From assembly GCF_900106995.1 (NCBI RefSeq), contig NZ_FNOK01000015.1, positions 62,001 through 126,000 on the forward strand: DNA of 64,000 nucleotides. Direction: 5' to 3'. Shown piece after piece: positions 8,031 through 15,784 of this stretch (its first letter is position 1; each line of letters opens with the position of its first letter). A program made the translations under genes and the position numbers. The notes under the pieces are model-generated. The model saw only the letters and a list, made by a program, of their open reading frames with translations. It was not told where the DNA came from and did not search any database. This DNA is from Saccharopolyspora shandongensis (lineage in GTDB: Bacteria; Actinomycetota; Actinomycetes; Mycobacteriales; Pseudonocardiaceae).

Positions 8031-9134
8031 ATGCGTACGAAGATTTGCGACAACTTGGGCATCGCGCATCCGATCGTCGGCTTCACGCCGTCCGAGCACG
8101 TCGCGGCCGCTATCAGCCGGGCCGGTGGGTTGGGCGTGCTCGGCTGCGTCCGGTTCAACGACGCCGACGAGCTGGACGCCGTGCTGGACTGGATGGACGA
8201 GAACACCGACGGCAGGCCATACGGCGTGGACGTCGTGATGCCCGCGAAGATCCCCACCGAGGGCGCGGCCGTCGACCTGCAGGCCCTGATCCCGCCGGAG
8301 CACCGGGAATTCGTGCAGCGGACGCTGGCGGACCTCGGCGTGCCGGAGCTCGCCGATGGCGAGCAGCAGGCGGACGGCGTGCTCGGCTGGCTGCACTCGG
8401 TCGCTCGGTCCCATGTGGACGTTGCGCTGCGGCATCCCATCCGGCTGATCGCCAACGCCCTCGGCTCACCGCCGGTTGACGTCATTCAGCAGGCCCACGA
8501 GCACGACGTGCTGGTCGCCGCGCTGGCCGGGAAGGCCGAGCACGCCCGCCGCCACGTCGACAACGGCGTGGACATCGTCGTGGCGCAAGGGCACGAGGCC
8601 GGCGGGCACACCGGCGAGATCGCCACCATGGTGCTGGTGCCGGAGATCGTCGACGCGGTCGGCGACCGGGCTCCGGTGCTGGCGGCCGGGGGCATCGGGT
8701 CCGGCCGCCAGATCGCGGCGGCGCTCGCGCTCGGCGCCGGCGGTGCGTGGCTGGGCTCGTACTGGCTGACGACCAGCGAGTACCGGCAGATGCCGGGCAA
8801 CGCGGCGACGCAGCAGGCGCTGCTGGCGGCGGGTTCCAGCGACACGGTGCGCTCCCGGATCTACACCGGGAAACCGGCCCGGCTGCTCAAGACCCGCTGG
8901 ACGGACTCGTGGTCGGCCGACGACGCCCCCGAGCCGTTGCCGATGCCGCTGCAGAACATCCTGGTCAGCGAGGCGCACCAACGCATCATGCGGTCCGGCG
9001 ATCCGGGCGTGGTCTCGATGCCGGTGGGCCAGATCGTCGGCCGGATGAACGAGGTCCGCCCGGTCGCCGACGTCATCGCGGACCTCCTCGCCGAACTAGA
9101 CGAGACCATCACCACCCTCAACAAGCTCCGCTGA
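8031..9134 (+). CDS. Nitronate monooxygenase-family flavoprotein (Rv1533-like)
   Basis: A 367-residue NMO/2-nitropropane-dioxygenase-type FMN TIM barrel. It has AISRAGGLGVLG near residue 32, YGVDVVMP near 65, AQGHEAGGHTGE near 185, and a phosphate-binding AAGGIGSGRQIAAALALGAGG near 220. C-terminal SSDTVRSRIYTGKPAR resembles M. tuberculosis Rv1533. It follows fadD19 by 6 bases with GAGGATCC as ribosome site, so it is probably the second gene of that KstR-linked transcript. Related flavoproteins serve steroid catabolism as reductases or isomerases, and I cannot tell which applies. A compact stem with a T-rich tail follows the stop. Confidence 0.8.
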   Translation: MRTKICDNLGIAHPIVGFTPSEHVAAAISRAGGLGVLGCVRFNDADELDAVLDWMDENTDGRPYGVDVVMPAKIPTEGAAVDLQALIPPEHREFVQRTLADLGVPELADGEQQADGVLGWLHSVARSHVDVALRHPIRLIANALGSPPVDVIQQAHEHDVLVAALAGKAEHARRHVDNGVDIVVAQGHEAGGHTGEIATMVLVPEIVDAVGDRAPVLAAGGIGSGRQIAAALALGAGGAWLGSYWLTTSEYRQMPGNAATQQALLAAGSSDTVRSRIYTGKPARLLKTRWTDSWSADDAPEPLPMPLQNILVSEAHQRIMRSGDPGVVSMPVGQIVGRMNEVRPVADVIADLLAELDETITTLNKLR

Positions 9135-9135
9135 C

Positions 9136-9155
9136 AGCCTGTTTCCAGGCTCGTT
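9136..9155 (+). terminator. Rho-independent-like terminator after the fadD19 operon
   Basis: AGCCTG and CAGGCT (9136-9141, 9146-9151) form a perfect 6-bp stem with a TTTC loop, 2 bases after the stop, followed by CGTTTT. Confidence 0.6.
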
Positions 9156-9156
9156 T

Positions 9157-9353
9157 TGCGTGGCGGTGCGGGTGGCGGAACCTCAGACGCCGCCTGGTCT
9201 GTGGGAGTCCCGACTTACGTATGACCAATACGCGGCATCGGGGACTGGCCTCGCCCAGTAGCCCAGTAAGGGCGGGCACAGCCTGAGAACCCGCGGCGGT
9301 GCGAGTTGCAAGGGTGGGCTAAGCGGCTGGCGCCGCTTCAAAGACCACTGAGG
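9157..9353. other. Structured intergenic stretch between convergent genes
   Basis: About 200 bases without a credible reading frame. It contains successive stems: AGTCCCGA (9206-9213) with TCGGGGACT (9238-9246), a CGCCC/GGGCG stem within 9249-9280, and AAGCGGC/GCCGCTT (9321-9327, 9332-9338) with a TGGC loop. ACCTCAG near 9180 has its complement CTGAGGT near 9348, bracketing the whole stretch. It could be a dispersed repeat or a non-coding RNA; nothing in the window decides. Confidence 0.35.
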
Positions 9354-10763
9354 TCAGGAATCGCGGCGCAGGGCCCAGAATCCTTCGTCCTCCGACAGGA
9401 TGTGGTAGCTGGCGCCGCCGTATTCCTTGGCGTAGTCGCGCATCTCCTCGGCCGTCTTGTCCGGTTCGTAGACCGCGATGTAGTCCGGGACGAGCCCCTC
9501 GGTGTTGCCGGGGAAGAAGACCCGGCAGCGGTCGGTGAGGTGCGCGATCGTGGGGCTGTTGGCCAGGACCGTGGCGCCGTCCGGGATCTGGTCCAGCACG
9601 GCCTCCGCGGCGACCGGGTCCTGCTCGAAGCGCTCGTCGTTGCTCTTGGTCAGCTGCCCGATCGGCAGCATGACGCTGAGCGCGACCGCCGCCGCCAGGA
9701 CCAGCCCCGGCAGGTGCGAGGCGTAGCCCCGCAGCCAGGACGGATGCGTCTCGCGCAGCCGGGCGATCGCGTCGACCATCGCGAGCGTGACGATCGGCAT
9801 CAGCACGGCGTTGTAGTGCCAGTCCGTGCTCCAGTAGTGCTCCTCGACGGACGCGAACCGCCAGCCGAGCGTCGGGAGGATGGCGAGCAGCACCGGCGAG
9901 CGGAACGCGATCAGGCCCGTCGTCGGGACCAGGATCCACAGGGCGGTGCTGAACTTCTCGCCCATGCCCTCCAGCAGCGAGGCGGGGAAGGGCGTGTCGC
10001 CGGCGATCTTGTCCCAGTACCGGTACGCGCCCGTCGGGCTGAACGACGGGATGACCAGCAGCGTGACGCAGACCCAGATGACGCCGAACAGCACGGCGCT
10101 CGCCACGGCGACCCGGGCGAACCGCTTGTCGTCCCTGGCGCACCAGGCGAGCACCAGCGCGATCGCCGCCGCGGTGAGGGCGAGGTCGTCCTTGACCAGC
10201 ACGAGCGGCGCGATGAGTGCGAGCGCGCGCCACCACTGCCGCGCCAGCATCGCCTCCAGGGCGAAGGCGATGAGCGGGACCGCGAAGCAGATCTCGTGGA
10301 AGTCGAAGTCGACGGCCCGCTGCACGCCCCAGGACAGGCCGTAAGCGATGCCCACGGTCCACCCCCGGGTGCCGCCGAGCAGGCGGGTGGCGGCCCGGGT
10401 GACCGGCACGACCGAGAGCGCGAACAGGGCCGCCTGCGCGACGAGCAACGTCTGCGCGGACGGGAACAGGTAGTACAGCGGCGCGAGCAGGACCAGCACT
10501 GGGCTGAAGTGGTCGCCGAAGATGACGAACCCGGGCCCCAGCAGATCCGCGACCGGCATCCGGCCCTCGGCGTAGGAGCGCACGACCTGCTCGAAGATGC
10601 CGAGGTCGAACGACATCGAGCCGTAGCCGGCGTAGCGGGACAACGACAGCCAGGCGTAGCAGCCGAAGAACGCCGCCCACAGCAGGAACAGGAGCACCTG
10701 GTTCGACACCGCGCGGTGGCCGGGAGCCGCGGCGGTGATGGGAACGGCGGTGGTGGTGCTCAT
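9354..10763 (-). CDS. DUF2079 polytopic membrane protein
   Basis: A 469-residue membrane protein with about ten hydrophobic segments. It has the DUF2079 signature SMSFDLGIFEQVV near residue 50 and FGDHFSPVLVLLAPLY near 85. It ends in a soluble C-terminal region carrying GATVLANSPTIAHLTDR. DUF2079 proteins resemble GT-C glycosyltransferases, but no member's reaction is firmly known. Its ATG overlaps the stop of the 123-residue membrane protein by 4 bases (ATGA), making it the third gene of the sigma-factor operon. It may act in cell-envelope glycosylation under that sigma factor; this is inference from position only. Confidence 0.85.
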   Translation of the reverse strand: MSTTTAVPITAAAPGHRAVSNQVLLFLLWAAFFGCYAWLSLSRYAGYGSMSFDLGIFEQVVRSYAEGRMPVADLLGPGFVIFGDHFSPVLVLLAPLYYLFPSAQTLLVAQAALFALSVVPVTRAATRLLGGTRGWTVGIAYGLSWGVQRAVDFDFHEICFAVPLIAFALEAMLARQWWRALALIAPLVLVKDDLALTAAAIALVLAWCARDDKRFARVAVASAVLFGVIWVCVTLLVIPSFSPTGAYRYWDKIAGDTPFPASLLEGMGEKFSTALWILVPTTGLIAFRSPVLLAILPTLGWRFASVEEHYWSTDWHYNAVLMPIVTLAMVDAIARLRETHPSWLRGYASHLPGLVLAAAVALSVMLPIGQLTKSNDERFEQDPVAAEAVLDQIPDGATVLANSPTIAHLTDRCRVFFPGNTEGLVPDYIAVYEPDKTAEEMRDYAKEYGGASYHILSEDEGFWALRRDS

Positions 10764-11131
10764 CGGGACTCCGTCGCGGTCAGGGTGCTGGGCGTGCTGG
10801 ACGTGTGGGGCGGGCTCGACGTGGACGAGGACGGGACGCTGACCGTCACGGCGGACGTGGTGAGCGCCGGCGCCGGCCCGGCGGGAACCACCGGCTGTTG
10901 CTCGGGGCCTCCGGTCGTCACCGTGACGGCGACGGCTATCGCCGCCACGGCGGCCGCGCCGGTGACTCCGGCGGCGATCTGCTGGCGCCGCAGCCGCCGC
11001 CCGCCGCGCTTGGTGATCTCGCCGGCGGGCAGCGGCGAGGAGTGCCGCTCGGCTTCGGCGGCGGCGCGGCGGAATGCCGCGCGCACCTGGTCTTCCGCCG
11101 CTTCGGCGGGCTCGAAATGGTGGTCAGGCAC
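10760..11131 (-). CDS. Small single-span membrane protein, possible anti-sigma factor
   Basis: 123 residues. A charged cytoplasmic region (1-50) contains RAAFRRAAAEAE and the basic KRGGRRLRRQQ. One membrane segment follows (about 52-72), then a Pro/Ser/Thr-rich outer tail. GTG start. It overlaps the sigma-factor gene by 8 bases, and the DUF2079 gene starts within its stop codon. This layout, a sigma factor followed by a short one-span protein, is typical of anti-sigma factors. No ZAS zinc motif (HxxxCxxC) is present, so the role is inferred from position. Confidence 0.6.
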   Translation of the reverse strand: MPDHHFEPAEAAEDQVRAAFRRAAAEAERHSSPLPAGEITKRGGRRLRRQQIAAGVTGAAAVAAIAVAVTVTTGGPEQQPVVPAGPAPALTTSAVTVSVPSSSTSSPPHTSSTPSTLTATESR

Positions 11132-11630
11132 CGTGGTCCTCCGCGCGCAACGTGTCGCTCATCCGCGCCGCCACGGCGGCCCTGCCCCGTGCCAGGTGGG
11201 TCTTCACGGTTCCGGTGGACATCCCGGCCTCCTCGGCGATCTGCGCGACGGACAGGTCGCAGACGTAGTGCAGCGCCATCACGAGCCGCTGCCTCGGCGG
11301 TAGCTGCCGCAGGATCGCGGACAACGCGAGGAGCCCTCCCCGGTCCGGCTCGTCCGCGATGGCCGGGCGCTGGCCGGCGAGCCGGGCCCACGCCTGCGTC
11401 GCGCGCTTGGCGCGGTGCCACCGGCTGATGGCCACCCGGGTGGCGGTGATGCGCACCCACGCCTCCGGCGCGCCGTCGTGGAGCAGCGCGCTCCGGTGCG
11501 CCCACGCCCGCGCGAATGCCTCGTGCACCACGTCCTGGGCTTCGTGGACATCACCGGTGACCAGGCAAAGCTGACCGATCAGCCGCCTGGCCGACAGCGC
11601 GTAGAACTCCTCGAACTCTTCGACCGTCAA
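11124..11630 (-). CDS. ECF (SigE-family) RNA polymerase sigma factor
   Basis: 168 residues. Region 2 (FEEFYALSARRLIGQLCLVTGDVHEAQDVV split over about 5-40, with FARAWAH) and region 4 (LPPRQRLVMALHYVCDLSVAQIAEEAG, then STGTVKTHLARGRAAVAAR) are both intact. The start is a TTG at 11630; no in-frame ATG or GTG fits. It heads a three-gene operon with a one-span membrane protein and a DUF2079 protein. A perfect CRP-type palindrome lies about 90 bases upstream. The genes it controls cannot be deduced here. Confidence 0.85.
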   Translation of the reverse strand: MTVEEFEEFYALSARRLIGQLCLVTGDVHEAQDVVHEAFARAWAHRSALLHDGAPEAWVRITATRVAISRWHRAKRATQAWARLAGQRPAIADEPDRGGLLALSAILRQLPPRQRLVMALHYVCDLSVAQIAEEAGMSTGTVKTHLARGRAAVAARMSDTLRAEDHGA

Positions 11631-11721
11631 GACTCGCGTAACCCCCGTGCGGTGTCCCTCATGAACCCTCTACCCAGCTAGGACGTTTCGGGTTGACATC
11701 GAGGGAGGATTTCCCGCCCGA

Positions 11722-11737
11722 TGTGATCACCCTCACA
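11722..11737. promoter_or_regulatory. CRP/GlxR-type operator upstream of the sigma operon
   Basis: TGTGATCACCCTCACA fits TGTGA-N6-TCACA exactly. It lies 92 bases upstream of the sigma-factor TTG and 52 bases beyond the marR stop. It is nested in an 8-bp inverted repeat, GGATTTCC (11707-11714) and GGAAATCC (11751-11758). Confidence 0.5.
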
Positions 11738-11789
11738 TCACCTGGCGCGCGGAAATCCACTTGGGACGGTGGATCGGCGCCGGGTGCGG

Positions 11790-12221
11790 CTACCGGCGGG
11801 GCTCGACGAGCGCTTGGAGCAGCTCGCGCAGGGTTTCCTGCTGTGTCGCGGTGAGCGGGGTGAGCGGGGACTGGGTGCTCAACCGCCGGACCACGGTGGT
11901 CCGGCTGCGCCGGCCGGCCGGGGTGAGCACGATCTGCTTGGCGCGCCGGTCGGTCGGGTGCGGCCGGCGCTCGACCAGGCCCTGCTGTTCGAGCCGGTCC
12001 ACCACGAACGTGGCGTTGGAGGCCTCGCAGGACATCCGGGCGGCGAGCTCCCGTGCTGTGATCGGTTCAGAGAGCTCGCGGAGCGCGACGACTTGCGACG
12101 CCGTCAGGCCCAGCTCCTCGGAGACGCGGCGCACGTGGACGTCGAGGGTCTGCGCGAACTGGTGCACCAGCTTGCACACGTCCCGGTCGATCTGACTGCT
12201 CGCCGACGGATCCCTCGCCAT
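11790..12221 (-). CDS. MarR-family transcriptional regulator
   Basis: A 143-residue winged-helix protein. It has SQVVALRELSEPITARELAARM (recognition region near 45-65), the MarR wing VDRLEQQGLVERRPHPTDRRAKQIVLTPAGR near 75-105, and a helical dimerisation C terminus. It diverges from the MFS transporter gene over a 31-bp palindrome, the usual design for a repressor that responds to an exporter's substrate. Ligand unknown. Confidence 0.9.
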   Translation of the reverse strand: MARDPSASSQIDRDVCKLVHQFAQTLDVHVRRVSEELGLTASQVVALRELSEPITARELAARMSCEASNATFVVDRLEQQGLVERRPHPTDRRAKQIVLTPAGRRSRTTVVRRLSTQSPLTPLTATQQETLRELLQALVEPRR

Positions 12222-12256
12222 GGTCCGAGTCTAGCGCCGATGCTTCGAACTGTGGT

Positions 12257-12287
12257 AGTTCTAATTCACATCATGTGAGTTCGAACT
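12257..12287. promoter_or_regulatory. Probable MarR operator (31-bp palindrome)
   Basis: 15-base arms around a central C at 12272 match at 13 of 15 positions. The outer AGTTC/GAACT and inner TCACAT-C-ATGTGA are perfect. It ends 12 bases before the MFS start, between marR and the exporter, so binding would repress both. Confidence 0.75.
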
Positions 12288-12299
12288 AATGGGGGTTTC

Positions 12300-13457
12300 G
12301 TGCCGCTTCCCGTCCTGTCCCTGATGCTGGTCGTTTTCGGCTTCACCACAGGGGAATTCGTGATCGCGGGCATCCTGCCGGACGTCGCCGCCGACCTGTC
12401 GGTGTCGCTTCCCGCGGCGGGCCTGCTGGTGACGGCCTACGCGCTGGGCATGATCGTCGGCGGACCGGTGGTCACCGTCCTGACCGCGCGGCTGGCCCGC
12501 AAACCGCTCGTCGTCGGCCTCATCGCCGTGTCCCTCGCCGGGAACCTCGGCTCGGCGGTGGCGCCGAACTACCCGGTCCTCCTGGTGGCGCGGTTCGTCG
12601 CCGGCCTGGTCGTGGCCACGTTCTTCGCCGTCGCGATCGCCACCGCCGTCTCGATGGCCCCGGCGGACAAGCAGGCATCGACCGTGGCGAAGGTGGCCCT
12701 CGGCATGAACCTGGGCATCATCCTCGGCACGCCGATCGGCACCTTCATCGGGCACGACTTCGGCTGGCGGGCGACGTTCGCGGCCGTCGCCGCGCTCGTC
12801 GGCGTCGCCTTGCTGCTGGTGCTGCGCTTCGTGCCGGCCCAGCCCGCGGCCGCCACCGGGCCGGTTCTCGGCGAGCTGCGCGTGCTCGCCCGCCGCGACG
12901 TCCAGCTGGCGATCGGCCTCACCGCGGTGGGCAACGTGGGCGTCGTGACCGTCTTCTCGTTCATCACCCCGCTGCTCACCGACGTCAGCGGCTTCGGCGC
13001 CGGGGCGGTCCCGGTGCTGCTGCTGGTCTACGGGGCCGGGGCGGTGGTCGGGAACTTCCTCGGCGGCTGGCTGGCGGACAAGGCCCTGATGCCATCGCTG
13101 GCCGGTCTGCTCGCCGCGTTGGCCGGGACCTTGGCGCTGTGCTGGCTTGTCGGCGACCTGCAGGCGCCCGCTGCGGTGCTGACGTTCGTGATCGGCGTGC
13201 TGGCCTTCGCGATCATCCCGGGCATGCAGACCCGCGTGCTGGCCGCGGCCGGTTCCGCGCCCACGCTGGCGGTGGCGGTCAACGCCGCGGGCTTCCAGGT
13301 CGCCGCCGCGTTCGCCGGGTGGCTGGGCGGGCAGGTCATCGACAGCGGCCTCGGCCTGCGGTCGATCTACCTCGTCGGCGCCCTGCTCACGGCGGCAGGC
13401 CTGGCCGTCGCGGGCTACCTGCTCCGGCGCGACTGCGTGCCCGCCGACCACTCCTGA
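12300..13457 (+). CDS. MFS exporter (DHA1/AraJ type)
   Basis: A 385-residue transporter with about 12 membrane helices. It shows the DHA1 opening FTTGEFVIAGILPDVA, YALGMIVGGPVVTVLTARLARKPL (motif A region) near 45-65, and GMNLGIILGTPIGTFIG (motif C-like) near 140. It starts at a GTG right after the MarR-type palindrome and is followed 23 bases later by an SDR gene. It probably exports a small drug-like compound that MarR senses; substrate unknown. Confidence 0.85.
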   Translation: MPLPVLSLMLVVFGFTTGEFVIAGILPDVAADLSVSLPAAGLLVTAYALGMIVGGPVVTVLTARLARKPLVVGLIAVSLAGNLGSAVAPNYPVLLVARFVAGLVVATFFAVAIATAVSMAPADKQASTVAKVALGMNLGIILGTPIGTFIGHDFGWRATFAAVAALVGVALLLVLRFVPAQPAAATGPVLGELRVLARRDVQLAIGLTAVGNVGVVTVFSFITPLLTDVSGFGAGAVPVLLLVYGAGAVVGNFLGGWLADKALMPSLAGLLAALAGTLALCWLVGDLQAPAAVLTFVIGVLAFAIIPGMQTRVLAAAGSAPTLAVAVNAAGFQVAAAFAGWLGGQVIDSGLGLRSIYLVGALLTAAGLAVAGYLLRRDCVPADHS

Positions 13458-13480
13458 CATCGAGAGACGAGGAATTTCCC

Positions 13481-14218
13481 ATGAATGGCAAGAAGTTGAC
13501 CGGCAAGGTCGCGCTGGTGACCGGCGGATCGCGCGGCATCGGGGCGGCGACCGCCCGGGCGCTGGCGGCCGACGGCGCGACGGTGGCGATCAGCTACGCC
13601 GCGTCCGGCGACCGGGCCGAGGCCGTGGTCGCGGAGCTCGACGGGGCCGCCGCGTACCGGGCCGACCAGGGCGATCCGCGGCAGGTGGCCGATCTCGTCG
13701 GAGCCGTGGCCGCCGACTTCGGGCGGCTGGACATCCTGGTGAACAACGCCGCGAGCTTTGTCCCCGGCCGGGTCGACGCCGATGCCGAACCGGGTGCTCT
13801 GGAGCGCCAGCTGGCCGTCAACGTCGGCGGCGTCACCGCGGCCATCCGGGCCGCCGCGCGAACGATGGGCGAAGGCGGGCGGATCATCACCGTCGGCTCC
13901 ATGCAGGCCACCCGCGCCGGATTCCCGGGCGTCGCCGACTACGTGTCGACGAAGGCCGCGATCACCGGCTACAGCAAGGGTGCAGCCCGCGACCTGGGGC
14001 CGCGCGGCATCACCGTCAACGTCGTCCAGCCGGGCTCGGTGGCGACCGAGATGAACCCCGACGAAGGGCCGTTCGCCGACGTCCAGCGCTCGGCGAACGC
14101 GTTGGGCCGGTTCGGCGGGCCGGACGAGGTCGCGGCGGCCATCGCGTTCCTGGCCGGGCCCGGCGCGTCGTTCATCACCGGCGCCGTCCTCGACGTCGAC
14201 GGCGGCTACCTGGCCTGA
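13481..14218 (+). CDS. Short-chain dehydrogenase/reductase (MarR cassette)
   Basis: A 245-residue classical SDR. The nucleotide loop TGGSRGIG is near residue 14, the NNA strand end is NNAAS instead of the usual NNAG, and the active site has Ser in VGSMQATRAG and YVSTK near 155. A C-terminal DVDGGYLA is typical. It begins 23 bases after the MFS gene with GACGAGGAATTTCCC ahead of the ATG. It is probably cotranscribed with the exporter and may modify its substrate. Its 3' end overlaps that of the convergent fadD17 by 13 bases. Confidence 0.85.
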   Translation: MNGKKLTGKVALVTGGSRGIGAATARALAADGATVAISYAASGDRAEAVVAELDGAAAYRADQGDPRQVADLVGAVAADFGRLDILVNNAASFVPGRVDADAEPGALERQLAVNVGGVTAAIRAAARTMGEGGRIITVGSMQATRAGFPGVADYVSTKAAITGYSKGAARDLGPRGITVNVVQPGSVATEMNPDEGPFADVQRSANALGRFGGPDEVAAAIAFLAGPGASFITGAVLDVDGGYLA

Positions 14219-15783
14219 TCCGGCACCGGGGAGTAGTGGGTGGTCGAGCGGTGCCAGATCGGGTCCGCGGTTTCGCGGCCCTCCGAGGCGAGCCGGCGCT
14301 TGACGACCTTGAAGGTCGCGGTGCGGGGGAGTTCCGCCGCGAGCCGGACGTAGCGGGGCCACTGCTTGGGGCCGAGATCGGGTTGCGCGGCGAGGAAGTC
14401 GCCCAGGGTCGCGGGGTCGAACTCCGGCGTCGCGATCAGCGCGGCCATCACCTGGTCGCCCACCCGCGGATCCGGGATGCCGTACACGGCGGCCTCGGCG
14501 ATCTCGGGATGGCGCAACAGGATTCGCTCGATCGGCGCCGTGCCGAGGTTCTCGCCGTCCACTCGCAGCCAGTCGGCGGAGCGACCCGCGAAGTGGCAGA
14601 AGCCGTCCGCGTCCAGGTAGGCGAGGTCGCCGCTCCAGTACATGCCGTCGCGCATCCGCTCCGCGTCGGCCTCCGGGGCGTTGTAGTAGCCCGCGAACCA
14701 GCCGGAACCGGCGGTGTTGACCAGCTCGCCGATCGCCTCGTCGGGGTTGAGCAGTCGGCCGTCGGCGGAGAATTCCGCCAGGTCGCACGGTTTTCCAGTG
14801 TCCGGGTGGAGCACCGCGACGCCGTCGGGAAGCCTGCCCAGCGCGCCGGGCGGCGTGTCGGGCGTGCGGGCCACCGCTACGCCGCCCTCCGTGGAGCCGA
14901 AGCCGTCGACGACGCGGCAGCCGAACCGCTCGGCGAACCGCGCCAGATCCCGTTCGTTGCCCTCGTTGCCGTACACCACGCGCAGCGGGTTCTCGTGGTC
15001 GTCCGGCCGCTCCGAGGTGGCGAGGATGTGCGAGAGCGGTTTGCCGACGTAGTTGGCGTAGGTCGCGCCGAAGCGCCGCACGTCGGGCAGGAAGCCGGAG
15101 GCCGAGAAGCGGCGGCGCAGCGCGATGCCCGCCCCGGCGGCCAGGCCGACCGCCCAGCCCGCCATCAGGGCGTTCGAGTGGAACAGCGGCATCGACACGT
15201 AGGTCACGTCGTCGCCGGTCAGGCCGAACCGGTCGGCCAGCATCCGGCCGGGCGCGGCGATCTTGCCGTGCGTGCAGCGGACCGCCTTCGGCTCGCCGCC
15301 GGTGCCGGAGGTGAACACCAGCACGAGCAGGTCATCGGGCGTCGCGGGCACGGGATCGACCGCGCTGCCGGCGTGCTCGGCGAGCAGCGCCTGCCACCGC
15401 GGCTCGTCGATGACCAGCAGCTCCACCGTCCCGAGGTCGAGGTCGTCCAGCAGTTCCGCGTGCGCGCTGTCGGTGACGATCAGCTGGCAGTCCGCCAGCC
15501 GGGCATCGCGCGCTAGCGCCGCCCCGCGCCGCGTCGGGTTCAGACCCACGACGACCGCGCCGGACAGGGCCGCGCCGCCGAGCAGGAACGCGAACTCCGG
15601 GACGTTGCCGAGCAGGACCCCGACGTGGAACGGGCCGGGACGGCGCAGGGATTCCAGCAGCGAGGCGTACTGGGCGCAGGTGCGCACCGTCGAGGACCAC
15701 GTCCAGGCGCGGTCCTCGAACCGCAGCCCGCAACTGTCGTCGTCGGCGCGGGCGAGCAAGAGTTCGGTTACCGTCGGCGTCAT
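14206..15783 (-). CDS. fadD17: Acyl-CoA synthetase FadD17
   Basis: A 525-residue ANL ligase with FadD17-like blocks: VTELLLARADD at the N terminus, GLNPTRRGAALARD near 85, FTSGTGGEPKAVRCTHGK near 160, SMPLFHSNALMAGWAVG near 195, ATYANYVGKPLSH near 235, and TATFKVVKRRL with the adenylation lysine near 500. FadD17 activates shortened sterol side-chain acids (C24/C22) in M. tuberculosis. It lies 1 base after fadE27, in the same order as Rv3504-Rv3506. The operon start carries a perfect KstR-type site. Confidence 0.93.
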   Translation of the reverse strand: MTPTVTELLLARADDDSCGLRFEDRAWTWSSTVRTCAQYASLLESLRRPGPFHVGVLLGNVPEFAFLLGGAALSGAVVVGLNPTRRGAALARDARLADCQLIVTDSAHAELLDDLDLGTVELLVIDEPRWQALLAEHAGSAVDPVPATPDDLLVLVFTSGTGGEPKAVRCTHGKIAAPGRMLADRFGLTGDDVTYVSMPLFHSNALMAGWAVGLAAGAGIALRRRFSASGFLPDVRRFGATYANYVGKPLSHILATSERPDDHENPLRVVYGNEGNERDLARFAERFGCRVVDGFGSTEGGVAVARTPDTPPGALGRLPDGVAVLHPDTGKPCDLAEFSADGRLLNPDEAIGELVNTAGSGWFAGYYNAPEADAERMRDGMYWSGDLAYLDADGFCHFAGRSADWLRVDGENLGTAPIERILLRHPEIAEAAVYGIPDPRVGDQVMAALIATPEFDPATLGDFLAAQPDLGPKQWPRYVRLAAELPRTATFKVVKRRLASEGRETADPIWHRSTTHYSPVPDQAR

Positions 15784-15784
15784 G

